Shown: positions 9,554-18,467, numbered from the stretch's first letter. The stretch: 64,000 bases of DNA from an uncultured Paracoccaceae bacterium (GCA_947503935.1 CANNFR010000005.1:186001-250000); one strand, 5' to 3'. Numbers and translations: made by a program. Notes: generated from the letters alone by a model not told the origin.

Positions 9554-9822
9554 CTTGGGCTTATGTCTATTTCCCGCAGGAACTGGCCGGTTTCCTGAAA
9601 AGCTCGCAATTGTCATGGAAAGAGGTTTGGAACCCGCTAGAAGCGGCCGCGAAAAATGGCGAAAGAGGGTATTTCCATTCGAAGGTCATGCATTTTGAGT
9701 ATGACCCCGAAAAAGATAAGTACTTGGTCAGTTGCGAGATAGGCGAGACCGAGGGCGTTTGGCTCACTGACAAAGAATTCAAGCAAGAAGTCAGCAAGTA
9801 TACAAAAGGTGCTCCAGCATGA
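9550..9822 (+). CDS. Small protein of unknown function inserted after soxB
   Basis: A 90-residue product read from a TTG that overlaps the soxB stop (TTGA, 9550-9553); it begins LTWAYVYFPQELAGFLKSS and ends KYTKGAPA. It is rich in Lys, Glu and Trp, has no signal peptide or membrane segment, and is much more AT-rich than soxB. I do not recognise a family. The composition looks like a genuine soluble protein (alternating charged and aromatic residues), but the TTG start rests only on the overlap, so the exact N-terminus is uncertain. Confidence 0.5.
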   Translation: MTWAYVYFPQELAGFLKSSQLSWKEVWNPLEAAAKNGERGYFHSKVMHFEYDPEKDKYLVSCEIGETEGVWLTDKEFKQEVSKYTKGAPA

Positions 9823-9898
9823 TCATCCTAACTTCCCAATACTGTGCGGCCAATGAAAGGTCTTCAAAGAGGGCGGCGCGTTGATGATTGGGGTTGAT

Positions 9899-10111
9899 CT
9901 AGACGCCCGCTATAAAGGCATCTCCCAGACGACAGAATGCTTGCTTCAAGAAGCGGACCGGATAGGGTCCGCTCCATTTGTCTTCTGGCTTGGTGCGCTC
10001 GCTGTGACGAAGATCAAAAAAAATCAGAAGCGAAAAGAATGTGAAAAGCCCGATTGTGACGGCAATTACGACAATAGCTGGGTCGGAAGATACGGTGTCG
10101 GCACAACTCAT
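9899..10111 (-). CDS. Possible small single-pass membrane protein
   Basis: This 70-residue frame opposes the sox operon. It has one strong hydrophobic segment (AIVVIAVTIGLFTFFSLLIFF, about residues 12-32, written here only to show the anchor) followed by a basic stretch and a 37-residue tail, PYPVRFLKQAFCRLGDAFIAGV. The segment is AT-rich. No clear ribosome site is visible, and a longer frame on the plus strand covers the same bases, so this is a tentative call. Confidence 0.35.
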   Translation of the reverse strand: MSCADTVSSDPAIVVIAVTIGLFTFFSLLIFFDLRHSERTKPEDKWSGPYPVRFLKQAFCRLGDAFIAGV

Positions 10112-10505
10112 AATCTAGAAATGTGTGCCAGAGCCCCGATGTTCAAGTGCCGCTACAGTAAGGCAAACACATTCTCTTGGTACAAGTGCAGTAGAGATTC
10201 ATTCTGTTTCGGCCCTCATGGCGCCGTCTGCTGGAAAGGGTCGGGCGCGGCCCGGGCTGGTCGCCCTGGCCGGGGCGTGAGTTGGGCGGCGTCGATTGCC
10301 ATATCAACGAGAATGGGAGGCATCGCATGCCCCTCTTGAGCTATTCCGCGCGCGCGATAACCGCCCCCACCGTCTGTATGGCGCGGCTTTCCGCCCATCT
10401 GACCGGCGGGGCCCTGCCGACGGCAAGGGAGCGCTCATTGCGCCGTCGCACTGGCCTTCCCACGTCTTTCAGACCGAAGCAAACGGCTGAAAGGACCCAA
10501 GATCT
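10112..10505. other. Non-coding stretch between the soxB islet and the next sox-cluster gene
   Basis: This roughly 390-bp stretch starts AT-rich and changes to GC-rich near 10215. The only candidate start with a good ribosome site (GGGAGG before the ATG at 10327) leads into a frame of low-complexity Arg/Ser/Pro composition that continues across the next gene, so I do not call it. It may contain a second promoter for soxD-soxA-soxG. Confidence 0.4.
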
Positions 10506-10703
10506 ATGGGAAGCAACACTGTCTGGATCATCATCGGCGTCGTCGCCATCGTTGCGGTCGGCGCCTGGTATTTCATGTCCGGCGACCCCGGCACGGTTCC
10601 GGCAACCGACCCCGCCGCAATCGAGGCACCGGCGGAGAATGCCCCTGCTGTTGAGCCTGCCGCGCCCGAAGCCCCGGCAGAGGGCGGCACGACCGGCAAC
10701 TGA
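10506..10703 (+). CDS. Small membrane-anchored Pro/Ala/Glu-rich protein
   Basis: A 65-residue product with an N-terminal membrane helix (VWIIIGVVAIVAVGAWYFM, about residues 6-24) followed by a low-complexity PATDPAAIEAPAE-type tail that would lie outside the inner membrane. AAGGA lies about 10 bases before the ATG. It sits 36 bases before soxD in the same direction. I know of no function; it may be a short tethered peptide or a cloning-prone low-complexity protein common in this order. Confidence 0.5.
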   Translation: MGSNTVWIIIGVVAIVAVGAWYFMSGDPGTVPATDPAAIEAPAENAPAVEPAAPEAPAEGGTTGN

Positions 10704-10739
10704 GGCCACCGGTACCCATAGGGGCGGGGAGGTGTGCAC

Positions 10740-11063
10740 ATGCTCCTCCTGACCTGCCCCTATTGCGGCGTTGCTGCCGAGGAAACGGAACTCGCCGCCG
10801 GTGGTGAGGCGCATCTCAAGCGCTTCGGGCCCGGTTCGGGCGATGAGGCGTTCGAGGGCTATCTGTTCCTCCGCAAGAACGTCCGTGGCGTGCATTTTGA
10901 GCGCTGGCGCCATGCCATGGGCTGCGGCAAGTGGTTTCTGGCCGCGCGCGATACGATCACGCTGGAGGTCTTCGGCACCTATCCGGCCCAGACCACCGAG
11001 CCTCCGAAGGCGCTTGTAGCCGCGATCGGGAAGAAGCGTCCGGGCTGGGAGGGGCCGAAATGA
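10740..11063 (+). CDS. soxD: Sarcosine oxidase subunit delta
   Basis: The delta subunit binds one zinc ion and stabilises the sarcosine oxidase heterotetramer. The 107-residue product shows the zinc ligands: TCPYCG (Cys6, Cys9) and HAMGCGKW (His58, Cys62), plus family motifs GGEAHLKRFGPGS and TLEVFGTYPAQT. A GTG two codons upstream could also be used, but the ATG at 10740 gives the standard MLLLTCPYCG start and has GGGGAGG at good spacing. Confidence 0.95.
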   Translation: MLLLTCPYCGVAAEETELAAGGEAHLKRFGPGSGDEAFEGYLFLRKNVRGVHFERWRHAMGCGKWFLAARDTITLEVFGTYPAQTTEPPKALVAAIGKKRPGWEGPK

Positions 11064-11126
11064 GCCAGCTTCACCGAGACAAGGCGACGTCGTTGTACAC
11101 CCGGCGCGGAGTCGAGGCCGAAGGCC

Positions 11127-11268
11127 GCCGCGCCATCGACGGGCCGCCCCCTCGGCCCGGCGATTGGCAGCCACCTGCGCTGACCTCGGACGTCGCGCGG
11201 GACTGCACCATAAAGCACACTCGAACCGCCGTCGGATCGCCGGACCGCGGCCCGTCGATGGCGCGGCT
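11127..11268. repeat. Long-range inverted repeat between soxD and soxA (21-bp arms)
   Basis: Bases 11127-11147 are an exact reverse complement of 11248-11268. Beyond the arms there is further imperfect pairing: CGGCGATTGG near 11159 matches the complement of the CCGGATCGCCGG-like stretch near 11235-11245. The element sits in an unusually long (268-base) gap within an operon whose genes otherwise abut. The RNA could fold into a large hairpin between soxD and soxA, or it may be a palindromic mobile or REP-like element. Confidence 0.75.
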
Positions 11269-11331
11269 TCCGGCTAGGGCGACAGCTGCAGGTGCCGGGT
11301 GCGGTTTCAATCCGGTCGCGGGGGACATCCG

Positions 11332-14300
11332 ATGAGCACCCGTCTGACCAAAGGCGGCCGCCTGATCGACCGGGGCGCCGCGCAGGATTTCACCTTCAAC
11401 GGCACCAAGATGAGGGGCTATCGGGGTGACACGCTGGCCGCCGCCCTTCTGGCCAATGACCAGATGCTGGTCGGCCGGTCGTTCAAGTATCACCGCCCGC
11501 GCGGCATCGTCGCCAGCGGTGCGGAAGAGCCGAACGCGCTGGTCAACCTCGGTGCGGGCGCGCGGTTCGAGCCCAATGCGCGCGCCACCACGACAGAGCT
11601 GTTCGCGGGCCTTGAGGCGCGCAGCCAGAACCATTGGCCAAGCCTCGACTACGATATCGGCGTGGTAAACAATTATGCCGCCCGCGTCTTGCCGGCGGGC
11701 TTTTACTACAAGACGTTCATCCACCCGCGCCCCTTCTGGAAGCATGTGTTCGAGCCGATCATCCGCAAATCCGCGGGCCTCGGCCAGGCCCCGACCGAGG
11801 GCGATGCCGATCGGTACGAACAGCTCTACGCGTTCTGCGATGTGCTGATCGTCGGCGGCGGAATTGCCGGGCTGCAGGCGGCCTTGTCGGCGGGCAGCGC
11901 AGGCGCACGGGTGATCGTGGTCGAGCAGAGCGCCCATTGGGGTGGCCGCGCGCCAGTCGATGGGGTCGAGATCGGCGGCAAGCTCGCTGAGGACTGGATC
12001 GATGCAACGGTTCAAGCCCTTGAGAAGATGGAGAATGTCACGCTCCGGCTGCGGACTATGGGGGCAGGGGTCTACGACCACGGCTATGTCCTGGCCCATG
12101 AGCGGATCGCCGATCACACCCCCGGTGATGGCCGCCCGCGCCACCGCCTCTGGCGCATTCGCGCGGGCTGCGTGATCACCGCGACGGGTACCATCGAACG
12201 GCCGCTCAGTTTCGCGGGCAATGATGTGCCGGGCGTCATGTTGGCCTCGGCTGTGCGCGATTACGTGGTGAATTATGCCGTCAGCCCCGGCGACCGCACG
12301 GTGATCGTCACCAATAACGACGATGCCTACCGCACCGCGATTGCGCTGCATGAGGCGGGTCTTGGTGTTCCGGTGGTCGTCGATGCGCGCGCCACCGCCA
12401 CAGGCGCGCTGCCGAAGATGGCGCGCGCCCTCGGGATTCGGGTTGAGACGGGCACGGCCATCGCCAAGGTCCATGGCGGCAAGCGGGTGACGGGCGTGGC
12501 CCTTTGTGCCCAGGCGGGCGAGGGCAATGCCGTGACCGAGGAGGTCGCCTGCGAGGCGGTCGCCATGTCGGGCGGCTGGTCGCCCGTCGTGCATCTGTGG
12601 AGCCATTGCGGCGGCAAGCTGACATGGGATGAGGCGGGCGCGATGTTCCGCCCTGATGCAAACCGCGCGCCCACCAGCCATGACGGCGCGGCCTTCGTGA
12701 TCGCGGCGGGGGCGGCCAATGGGCAGCTCTTGGCCAAGGCGACATTGAAAGACGGCGAGGGGGCAGGACGCGCCGCGGCGGCGCAGATGGGCCATGGCTC
12801 AAAGCCTGCGAAACTGCCCAAAGTCGCGGTGGCGGAGGAAAACCCACTTGAGCCGATCTGGGTCATGCCGCAGGGCGCAGGCGTGCGGCTGCGGGCAAAA
12901 ATGTGGCTCGATTATCAGAACGACGTGAAGGTGTCGGACGTGCAGCTGGCCGCGCGCGAGGGGTATGAAAGCGTCGAGCACGCCAAGCGCTATACCACCT
13001 TGGGCATGGCGACCGACCAAGGGAAGCTGAGCAATATCAACGGCCTGGCGATATTGGCCGAGGCGCGTGACGCGCCGATCCCGCAGGTCGGCACCACCAC
13101 CTTCCGCCCGCCCTATACGCCGATCTCGATGGGCTCCATCGCCGGTGAGGCGCGGGGCGAGACCTTCCAGCCTATACGCCGCACCGCGATCCATGAGTGG
13201 CACGCGGCGCGCGGGGCCTATTGGGAGCCGGTGGGCCTCTGGCGGCGGCCCTATTGCTATCCGTGGGGCGGGGAAAGCCACGCTCAGGCGGTGGATCGCG
13301 AGGTCAAGACAGTGCGCCAGGCGGTCGGGCTGCTCGATGCCTCGACGCTGGGCAAGATCGTTGTCAAAGGGCCCGATGCGGGACGGTTCCTGGACATGCT
13401 CTACACCAACATGATGAGCAATCTGAAGGTCGGCAAATGCCGCTACGGCCTGATGTGCAACGAAAACGGCTTTCTGATGGATGACGGTGTGGTGGCGCGC
13501 CTGGATAACGAGACGTTCCTCTGCCACACGACCAGCGGTGGGGCCGACCGCATCCATGCCTGGATGGAGGATTGGCTGCAATGCGAGTGGTGGGACTGGA
13601 AGGTCTACACCGCCAACCTGACCGAGCAATATGCGCAGATCGCCATTGTCGGCCCGAAGGCGCGGCGGGTGCTGGAAAAGCTCGGCGGCATGGATGTCTC
13701 GCGCGAAGGCTTGCCCTTCATGGACTGGCGCGAGGGCGATCTTGGTGGCATTCGTGCGCGGGTGTTCCGGATCAGCTTTTCGGGCGAGTTGAGCTACGAG
13801 ATTGCCGTGCCGACCTCAAAAGGCTTGGCGCTTTGGGAGCGGCTGATGGAGGCGGGTGATGCGTTCAGCATCACACCCTACGGCACCGAGGCTTTGCATG
13901 TGATGCGCGCCGAGAAGGGCTTTATCATGATCGGGGACGAAACCGACGGCACGGTCATCCCGCAGGATCTGGGCCTGGGTTGGGCGATCTCGAAGAAGAA
14001 GGACGACTACCTGGGCAAACGCGCGCAGGAGCGTATCGAGATGACGCGCGAGAGCCGCTGGAAGCTGGTCGGCCTTGAAACCCTTGCGGGCGCCGTTCTG
14101 CCCGAGGGCGCCTATGCGCTGGGCGAGGGGACGAATGAGAACGGCCAGAAGCGCACGATCGGGCGGGTGACGTCGACCTATCATTCGCCGACGCTGGGCC
14201 GGGGGATCGCGATGGGGCTGATCGAGCATGGCCCTGAGCGGATGGGCGAGGTCGTATCATTCGCGGGCGGGCAGGGTGGCACCATCGACGCCAAGATCGT

Positions 14301-14337
14301 GAGCCCGGTCTTCTATGACCCTGACGGGGAGAAGTAG
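11332..14337 (+). CDS. soxA: Sarcosine oxidase subunit alpha
   Basis: The alpha subunit binds NAD and tetrahydrofolate and traps the methylene group released from sarcosine. The 1001-residue protein has family length: an N-terminal 2Fe-2S-ferredoxin-like domain (GYRGDTLAAALLAND, about 29-43), a Rossmann domain with CDVLIVGGGIAGLQAA at about 169-184, and a C-terminal aminomethyltransferase (GcvT-like) domain from about 600 to the end, including HEWHAARGAYWEPVGLW and GYRYGLMC-type motifs. The start at 11332 follows CGGGGGACATCCG. Followed one base later by soxG. Confidence 0.97.
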   Translation: MSTRLTKGGRLIDRGAAQDFTFNGTKMRGYRGDTLAAALLANDQMLVGRSFKYHRPRGIVASGAEEPNALVNLGAGARFEPNARATTTELFAGLEARSQNHWPSLDYDIGVVNNYAARVLPAGFYYKTFIHPRPFWKHVFEPIIRKSAGLGQAPTEGDADRYEQLYAFCDVLIVGGGIAGLQAALSAGSAGARVIVVEQSAHWGGRAPVDGVEIGGKLAEDWIDATVQALEKMENVTLRLRTMGAGVYDHGYVLAHERIADHTPGDGRPRHRLWRIRAGCVITATGTIERPLSFAGNDVPGVMLASAVRDYVVNYAVSPGDRTVIVTNNDDAYRTAIALHEAGLGVPVVVDARATATGALPKMARALGIRVETGTAIAKVHGGKRVTGVALCAQAGEGNAVTEEVACEAVAMSGGWSPVVHLWSHCGGKLTWDEAGAMFRPDANRAPTSHDGAAFVIAAGAANGQLLAKATLKDGEGAGRAAAAQMGHGSKPAKLPKVAVAEENPLEPIWVMPQGAGVRLRAKMWLDYQNDVKVSDVQLAAREGYESVEHAKRYTTLGMATDQGKLSNINGLAILAEARDAPIPQVGTTTFRPPYTPISMGSIAGEARGETFQPIRRTAIHEWHAARGAYWEPVGLWRRPYCYPWGGESHAQAVDREVKTVRQAVGLLDASTLGKIVVKGPDAGRFLDMLYTNMMSNLKVGKCRYGLMCNENGFLMDDGVVARLDNETFLCHTTSGGADRIHAWMEDWLQCEWWDWKVYTANLTEQYAQIAIVGPKARRVLEKLGGMDVSREGLPFMDWREGDLGGIRARVFRISFSGELSYEIAVPTSKGLALWERLMEAGDAFSITPYGTEALHVMRAEKGFIMIGDETDGTVIPQDLGLGWAISKKKDDYLGKRAQERIEMTRESRWKLVGLETLAGAVLPEGAYALGEGTNENGQKRTIGRVTSTYHSPTLGRGIAMGLIEHGPERMGEVVSFAGGQGGTIDAKIVSPVFYDPDGEK

Positions 14338-14338
14338 A

Positions 14339-14902
14339 ATGTCTGAGGCAATCAGCGCCCTGCAAGGGGCAGCGTTTGAGGGCTATGTCCGCGTGTCCGA
14401 GGCGGGCCTGCGCGGCATGATCAGCCTGCGGGGCGATCTGTCGGCGGCCAAGGTGAAAGCGGCGGTGAAAAAGGTGACGGGCCTTGCCATACCCGACCAG
14501 CGCCAGATCGTGTTCGCGGGCGAGAAGGGCTTGGGCTGGATGTCGCCGGACGAATTGCTGGTCCTTGTGCCTTATGATGATGCTGGCGCCACCGTCGAGG
14601 CGCTACAGGTTGCCCTGGCGGGTGTGCATCACCTGACCCGCGATGTATCGGACGCGCGCGCAATCTTCCGGGTCGAGGGCGATCGCGCGCGCGAGGTGCT
14701 GGCCAAGCTGTCACCCACCGATCTGCATCCCGACCGTTTCCGCGAAGGCGAACTGAGGCGCACCCGGTTGGCCCAGGTGCCGGCGGCCTTCTGGATCGAA
14801 GACGGCGGGATAACGGTGGTCGCGTTCCGATCGGTCGCGCAATACGTGTTCGATCTGCTGAAGACATCGGCAGAGCCCGGCGGGGAAGTGAACCTGTGGT
14901 GA
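14339..14902 (+). CDS. soxG: Sarcosine oxidase subunit gamma
   Basis: The 187-residue gamma subunit resembles the folate-binding GcvT fold and completes the heterotetrameric enzyme. Supporting features are position directly after soxA and the motifs LRGDLS, GLGWMSPDELLVLVP and FWIEDGGITVVAFRSVAQYVFD. The ATG at 14339 lies one base after the soxA stop. No folD or purU follows; the next gene is convergent. Confidence 0.93.
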   Translation: MSEAISALQGAAFEGYVRVSEAGLRGMISLRGDLSAAKVKAAVKKVTGLAIPDQRQIVFAGEKGLGWMSPDELLVLVPYDDAGATVEALQVALAGVHHLTRDVSDARAIFRVEGDRAREVLAKLSPTDLHPDRFREGELRRTRLAQVPAAFWIEDGGITVVAFRSVAQYVFDLLKTSAEPGGEVNLW

Positions 14903-14920
14903 GGTGCGCTGCATCCGCCG

Positions 14921-14940
14921 TCTGAAAACGCCGTTTCAGA
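14921..14940. terminator. Hairpin between convergent soxG and DUF6636 gene
   Basis: TCTGAAA at 14921-14927 pairs with TTTCAGA at 14934-14940 around a six-base loop. It lies 18 bases after the soxG stop and overlaps the stop codon of the opposing gene, so it could end transcription from both sides. The T-run is short, which limits confidence. Confidence 0.45.
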
Positions 14941-15349
14941 ACAACTCGATCCGCGCGCGGGCCATTGAGAAGCCGCGGCCGTCGATGCGCTCACATGTCA
15001 GGCCGGTGCGTTCCGACATGCAGCGGAACGGGCCTTCTTGCCAAAAATTTCCGTATTTCAGCACGGGGCCCGAGCAGCAGCCGGCCTCGTCAATCTCACT
15101 GATCACCCGCACCACGCCGCGCGGGCCCAGCGAGAGGACGGCATAGGCCGGCTGCACACGGTCGCAGGTCAGTTGTGGCCCCCGCTCAAACGGGTCGCGT
15201 TGCAGGATGCGGTCGGGGGCGTAGGTGCAGGCGATATTGCCCGAGGGCAGGCGGAAGGTCACAACACCTTCGGCATCGGGCGCAAAGCTCTGCTCTGCCG
15301 CGAAAAGCGGTGTCGCTATCAGGGCAAAGACAAGCGCCAGGCTGCGCAT
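14936..15349 (-). CDS. DUF6636-like secreted protein
   Basis: The 137-residue product has a Sec signal peptide (MRSLALVFALIATPLFA) and a small cysteine-rich domain beginning VTFRLPSGNIACTYAP, the hallmark of a family of exported proteins annotated as DUF6636. Six cysteines in the mature part (IACTY, LTCDR, AGCCS, FRCMS, LTCER) suggest disulfides in the periplasm. No enzymatic motif is seen. Family naming is from memory of the FRTPSGNIxC pattern. Confidence 0.75.
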   Translation of the reverse strand: MRSLALVFALIATPLFAAEQSFAPDAEGVVTFRLPSGNIACTYAPDRILQRDPFERGPQLTCDRVQPAYAVLSLGPRGVVRVISEIDEAGCCSGPVLKYGNFWQEGPFRCMSERTGLTCERIDGRGFSMARARIELF

Positions 15350-15442
15350 GGAAACCTCAAAGCTATCCGAGTTGCCCTGAATTCTAGCCTTTCAGCCCTG
15401 TCTTGCAAGCATTCCTGCGCCCCTGCGACGATCACAACAGTG

Positions 15443-17644
15443 TCAATCCTGCGGGACCGGGGCAGGGGGCGGCTCTGCGGTTTTGAGTTCATTGGTGGGG
15501 TCAAGCTTGGCAAAGAACGTCGCATCCTCGCCCGCCGTACGCACCAACTCGCTGAAAACGCGGGCGTAATCGTCATCCTGCCGCAGGCGCAGAATGCGCG
15601 ATTTGTGCCAGAGCACGGCATCGTTGTGTAGCGCAGCCAGGTGTTCGTCGGCCATCAAAGCCGCCAGCTCTTCGTTCATGCGGGGCAGCATGGTGTGGAT
15701 GCGGGTGTCTTCCTCGGTGATGTAGTTGCGCCGCTGCCAGTAATAGACGCCCTGATCCTGATCGGTATGGTTGATCCGGCCCCGGTCGCGCTTGACCAGG
15801 TAGCTTTCGGCCGAGCGAAGCGCGTAATGGTTCAGCGAGGCCAGCCGGTAGCCGTAGATCGGCCGCACCGTGCGCCAGCCCTTTTCGATCAGCCGTTTCG
15901 GCATCACCCGGCCCGACCCGTTGACCCAGCGCACCTCGCCCTCGCGCCCCTCGGCCATCTTGGCCGGACGGTGGACCCCCAGCTTCTTGAACTGGCAGGT
16001 GCGGCGGTTGAACATGGTCTTGAAGCCCCAGGCGAGGCCCGGGTCGGGCAGCATCTCGGGCGCGCAGCGGGTGAATTGCTCGATGATGGGGCGGTCCTGA
16101 TAATCGATCACGCCGCCATTGCCGAAAAACCGCCAGGTCAGCGAGATCGCATTGGGGTAATTCGACGCGCGGAACAGGTCATGCAAGGTGCCGTCGCCGA
16201 TATGCACGGCGATGAATTCGTCCAGATCGATGGTGATGATCCAGTCGGATTTGCGGTAGACCTGCTGCTTGACCGCATCCTTCAGCGCGGCGTGCTGCGG
16301 TTTGACCTTGCCGCCGGGCTCGTACGGGTTCTGCAGGCGGGTCACCAGACCATGCTCGGCCAGACGATCGAGGATCTCGTTCGTGTTGTCCGAGCAATCG
16401 TTGGTGTAGACGAGGAAATGGTCCACCCCGATGGCGCGATTATAGGCGATCCATTCCAGGATGAACGGCGCCTCGTTCTTCATCGCGGTGACGACCAGGA
16501 TGCGTTCCTTGCCCGGCTCTTTCTTGGGGGGCGCCAGCCAGGGGCCGCGGGCCGTCAGCACGGCCTCAAGTCCGTCGGACAGGCGGCGGAACTTGCGCGA
16601 GGCATGGACGGACCGGCGGATCGGCAGTTCCGACATGGCCGGTGGCGGTGTGTCCTGTACCTCATCGGCGGCCAGGTCGACCACGTCGCGCATCAGCGCG
16701 GCGGGTACGGCGCGGGCCGTTTCTGCCAGCGGGGGCGGTAGTTCGGCCCCGGCAGCCGCCGCTTCGGCGGCGGCCTTTTCGCGCGCGGCCACGACCGAGG
16801 CGGGCGGGATATCGGGGATTGGCGCGACCGCGCAATTGATGCCATGGCGCGTCACCGCCTGACCCACGAAGCTGTCGGGGTGCGGCACGCCGTTGTGATG
16901 CGTCACCAGACGCCGGCGGAGGCGCCGGTTCCACAGATGCACGCCATAACAGGCATCTCCGCCCAGACGGTTGGTGATATCGATGTCAGGCGCCAGCATG
17001 TCGCGGCGGAATTTGAACGGGATCGGGTAGAAGGCCTGCTGCGGCAGGGCATGTTCAACCTCGCCCGTCTCGCGCAGGAACCACGTCACCGCCGCGGGCC
17101 CCCAGACGCCCCAGGGCAGGTCGGACACATGGACCGGGTTGCCATCGGCCTTGGCCGCTTCAAGCTTTGCCCGGTCCTCGTCCGAGGCCCAGGGCGGGAT
17201 CGGGTATTCGTCGGCGCAGAACGCGTTCAGCGCGGCCAGGGTGGGCGAGTCCTTGGGCAGACCCAGAACCGCGTTGCAGATGACCTTCTTCGGCTTCTCC
17301 CACCCCACCACATGCGCGCCCGGCATCGTCCAGGGCTGCATGCAGAGCACATCGACATCGACCCAGGTCAGCCCGGTCTCGGCGATCATCCGATAGCGGA
17401 ACGCATCGGCATGCACCGCGGGGCTGCCGCTGGCGCGGTGCACGATGAAGCTGTCGGCGGGGTAGACGGCATTGGCATCGGCGATGATCGTGCCTTTGGG
17501 CGCATTCGTCACACACTCATAGGCATAAAGGGTGAATTCATGGCCATGGTCGAGGAAGGATTGGATGCAAAGCTGCTCAAGCCAGCTGAGATTGCCGCCG
17601 ATCCAAAGGGACCCCAGTCTGACCAGATCGCCACTACCTTGCAT
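15443..17644 (-). CDS. Two-domain glycosyltransferase (GT32-like DXD domain plus GT2/GT92-like domain)
   Basis: The 733-residue protein appears to carry two transferase domains. Residues about 1-260 contain HADAFRYRMIAETGLTWVDVD with the DVDVL motif at 96-100, typical of DXD sugar-binding-region transferases. After a linker of about 100 residues rich in Ala and Pro, residues about 380-640 form a second domain: RILVVTAMKNEAPFILEW, TNDCSDNTNEILDRL, and DLDEF at 473-477, characteristic of the Glyco_tranf_2_4 (GT2/GT92-like) family. It probably modifies a surface polysaccharide or protein from the cytoplasm. No polysaccharide cluster surrounds it. Confidence 0.85.
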   Translation of the reverse strand: MQGSGDLVRLGSLWIGGNLSWLEQLCIQSFLDHGHEFTLYAYECVTNAPKGTIIADANAVYPADSFIVHRASGSPAVHADAFRYRMIAETGLTWVDVDVLCMQPWTMPGAHVVGWEKPKKVICNAVLGLPKDSPTLAALNAFCADEYPIPPWASDEDRAKLEAAKADGNPVHVSDLPWGVWGPAAVTWFLRETGEVEHALPQQAFYPIPFKFRRDMLAPDIDITNRLGGDACYGVHLWNRRLRRRLVTHHNGVPHPDSFVGQAVTRHGINCAVAPIPDIPPASVVAAREKAAAEAAAAGAELPPPLAETARAVPAALMRDVVDLAADEVQDTPPPAMSELPIRRSVHASRKFRRLSDGLEAVLTARGPWLAPPKKEPGKERILVVTAMKNEAPFILEWIAYNRAIGVDHFLVYTNDCSDNTNEILDRLAEHGLVTRLQNPYEPGGKVKPQHAALKDAVKQQVYRKSDWIITIDLDEFIAVHIGDGTLHDLFRASNYPNAISLTWRFFGNGGVIDYQDRPIIEQFTRCAPEMLPDPGLAWGFKTMFNRRTCQFKKLGVHRPAKMAEGREGEVRWVNGSGRVMPKRLIEKGWRTVRPIYGYRLASLNHYALRSAESYLVKRDRGRINHTDQDQGVYYWQRRNYITEEDTRIHTMLPRMNEELAALMADEHLAALHNDAVLWHKSRILRLRQDDDYARVFSELVRTAGEDATFFAKLDPTNELKTAEPPPAPVPQD

Positions 17645-17762
17645 CTTTACCCGTAAACTCTCTGCCGCATGGCCTAGCGTTCTAACGCAAGCACCGCGCG
17701 CTGCCTACCCGATCCTCGCGGAATTGGTAAGCGGCGCACGGCGCAAGGGGTCTCACCAGGCT

Positions 17763-18269
17763 CTAGTACTTGATCTCGGGTTGTTCGATCTCAATCGGCG
17801 TGCTGATATGGAGGCGAACGTTGTAGATATCGGTATGGTTGTGGTCGACCTGTATGCCAAAGCGCGGAAAGCCCGTTTCGCTTGCTGCTGCCCAGGCCCG
17901 GATCTCTCTGCCGTCAACTGACCAATAGGCTTCTGCATCTTCGACATAACCCAGCCCGGCCGCCTCGGCGCCGTAATGGGCGATGATGTCGCCGATGTCA
18001 TCGGCGCGGGCGCGCAGGCGGACCTCTTGCGTGACGGTCTTGTAGGGGCCGAAAAAGTCATCTTCGACCGACATGGTGCTTTCGCCATCAATCGTTGGAT
18101 AGACCGTAAAGCCATAGAGCATAGCATCGCCTGCGCCCAAGGTTCGCTCCTCGATCTCGCCGGTCTCCAGCAGGTAGTTCCCGATGATCTGCCCCTCGCC
18201 CGAAGCAAGGGCTGGCAGACCACAAACAAGCCCCGCGCTGAGCAGGATGGCCATAAGTCCATATTTCAT
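17763..18269 (-). CDS. Secreted protein of unknown function
   Basis: The 168-residue product has a typical Sec signal peptide (MKYGLMAILLSAGLVCGLPALA) and an acidic mature part without cysteines. Segments such as GEGQIIGNYLLETGEIEERTLGAG and a C-terminal IEIEQPEIKY suggest a small beta-rich periplasmic domain. I do not recognise the family. It lies divergent to sodB with a 270-bp gap. Confidence 0.65.
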   Translation of the reverse strand: MKYGLMAILLSAGLVCGLPALASGEGQIIGNYLLETGEIEERTLGAGDAMLYGFTVYPTIDGESTMSVEDDFFGPYKTVTQEVRLRARADDIGDIIAHYGAEAAGLGYVEDAEAYWSVDGREIRAWAAASETGFPRFGIQVDHNHTDIYNVRLHISTPIEIEQPEIKY

Positions 18270-18467
18270 CTGTGTCTCTCCGATTTGCCTGCTGGGATGT
18301 TGTCGAAATCATCCCAAATCCTTCATGGGTCGGTCAAACCTGGAAACCGGTTCAAATTCGTCGCTCTCGTGCGATCACCGCACAGAAAACGGTGCCCTTC
18401 AGCGAAACCTTTGGCCGTGCCATGGCGTTTGACCGGCGGAAGGGCCCGTGATCTTGCGTACCGGCCC

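Noticed and set aside
9881-10339. 152-codon plus-strand frame in the soxB-soxD islet
   Set aside because: Composition is erratic (Cys- and Lys-rich then Gly/Arg-rich) and crosses a sharp change in base composition, so it looks accidental; the minus-strand small membrane protein is kept only tentatively.
10327-10752. Plus-strand frame with a GGGAGG ribosome site before soxD
   Set aside because: Its translation is low complexity and it overlaps two better-supported genes in another frame.
11060-11335. 91-codon frame overlapping the soxD stop by ATGA
   Set aside because: The overlap is attractive, but the frame runs straight through the inverted repeat and gives low-complexity Arg/Pro/Ala sequence; more likely non-coding.
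11071-12795. Very long open frame on the minus strand opposite soxA
   Set aside because: It covers the soxA coding sequence; its translation is rich in Arg, His and Gly without family motifs, as expected for a GC-rich shadow frame.
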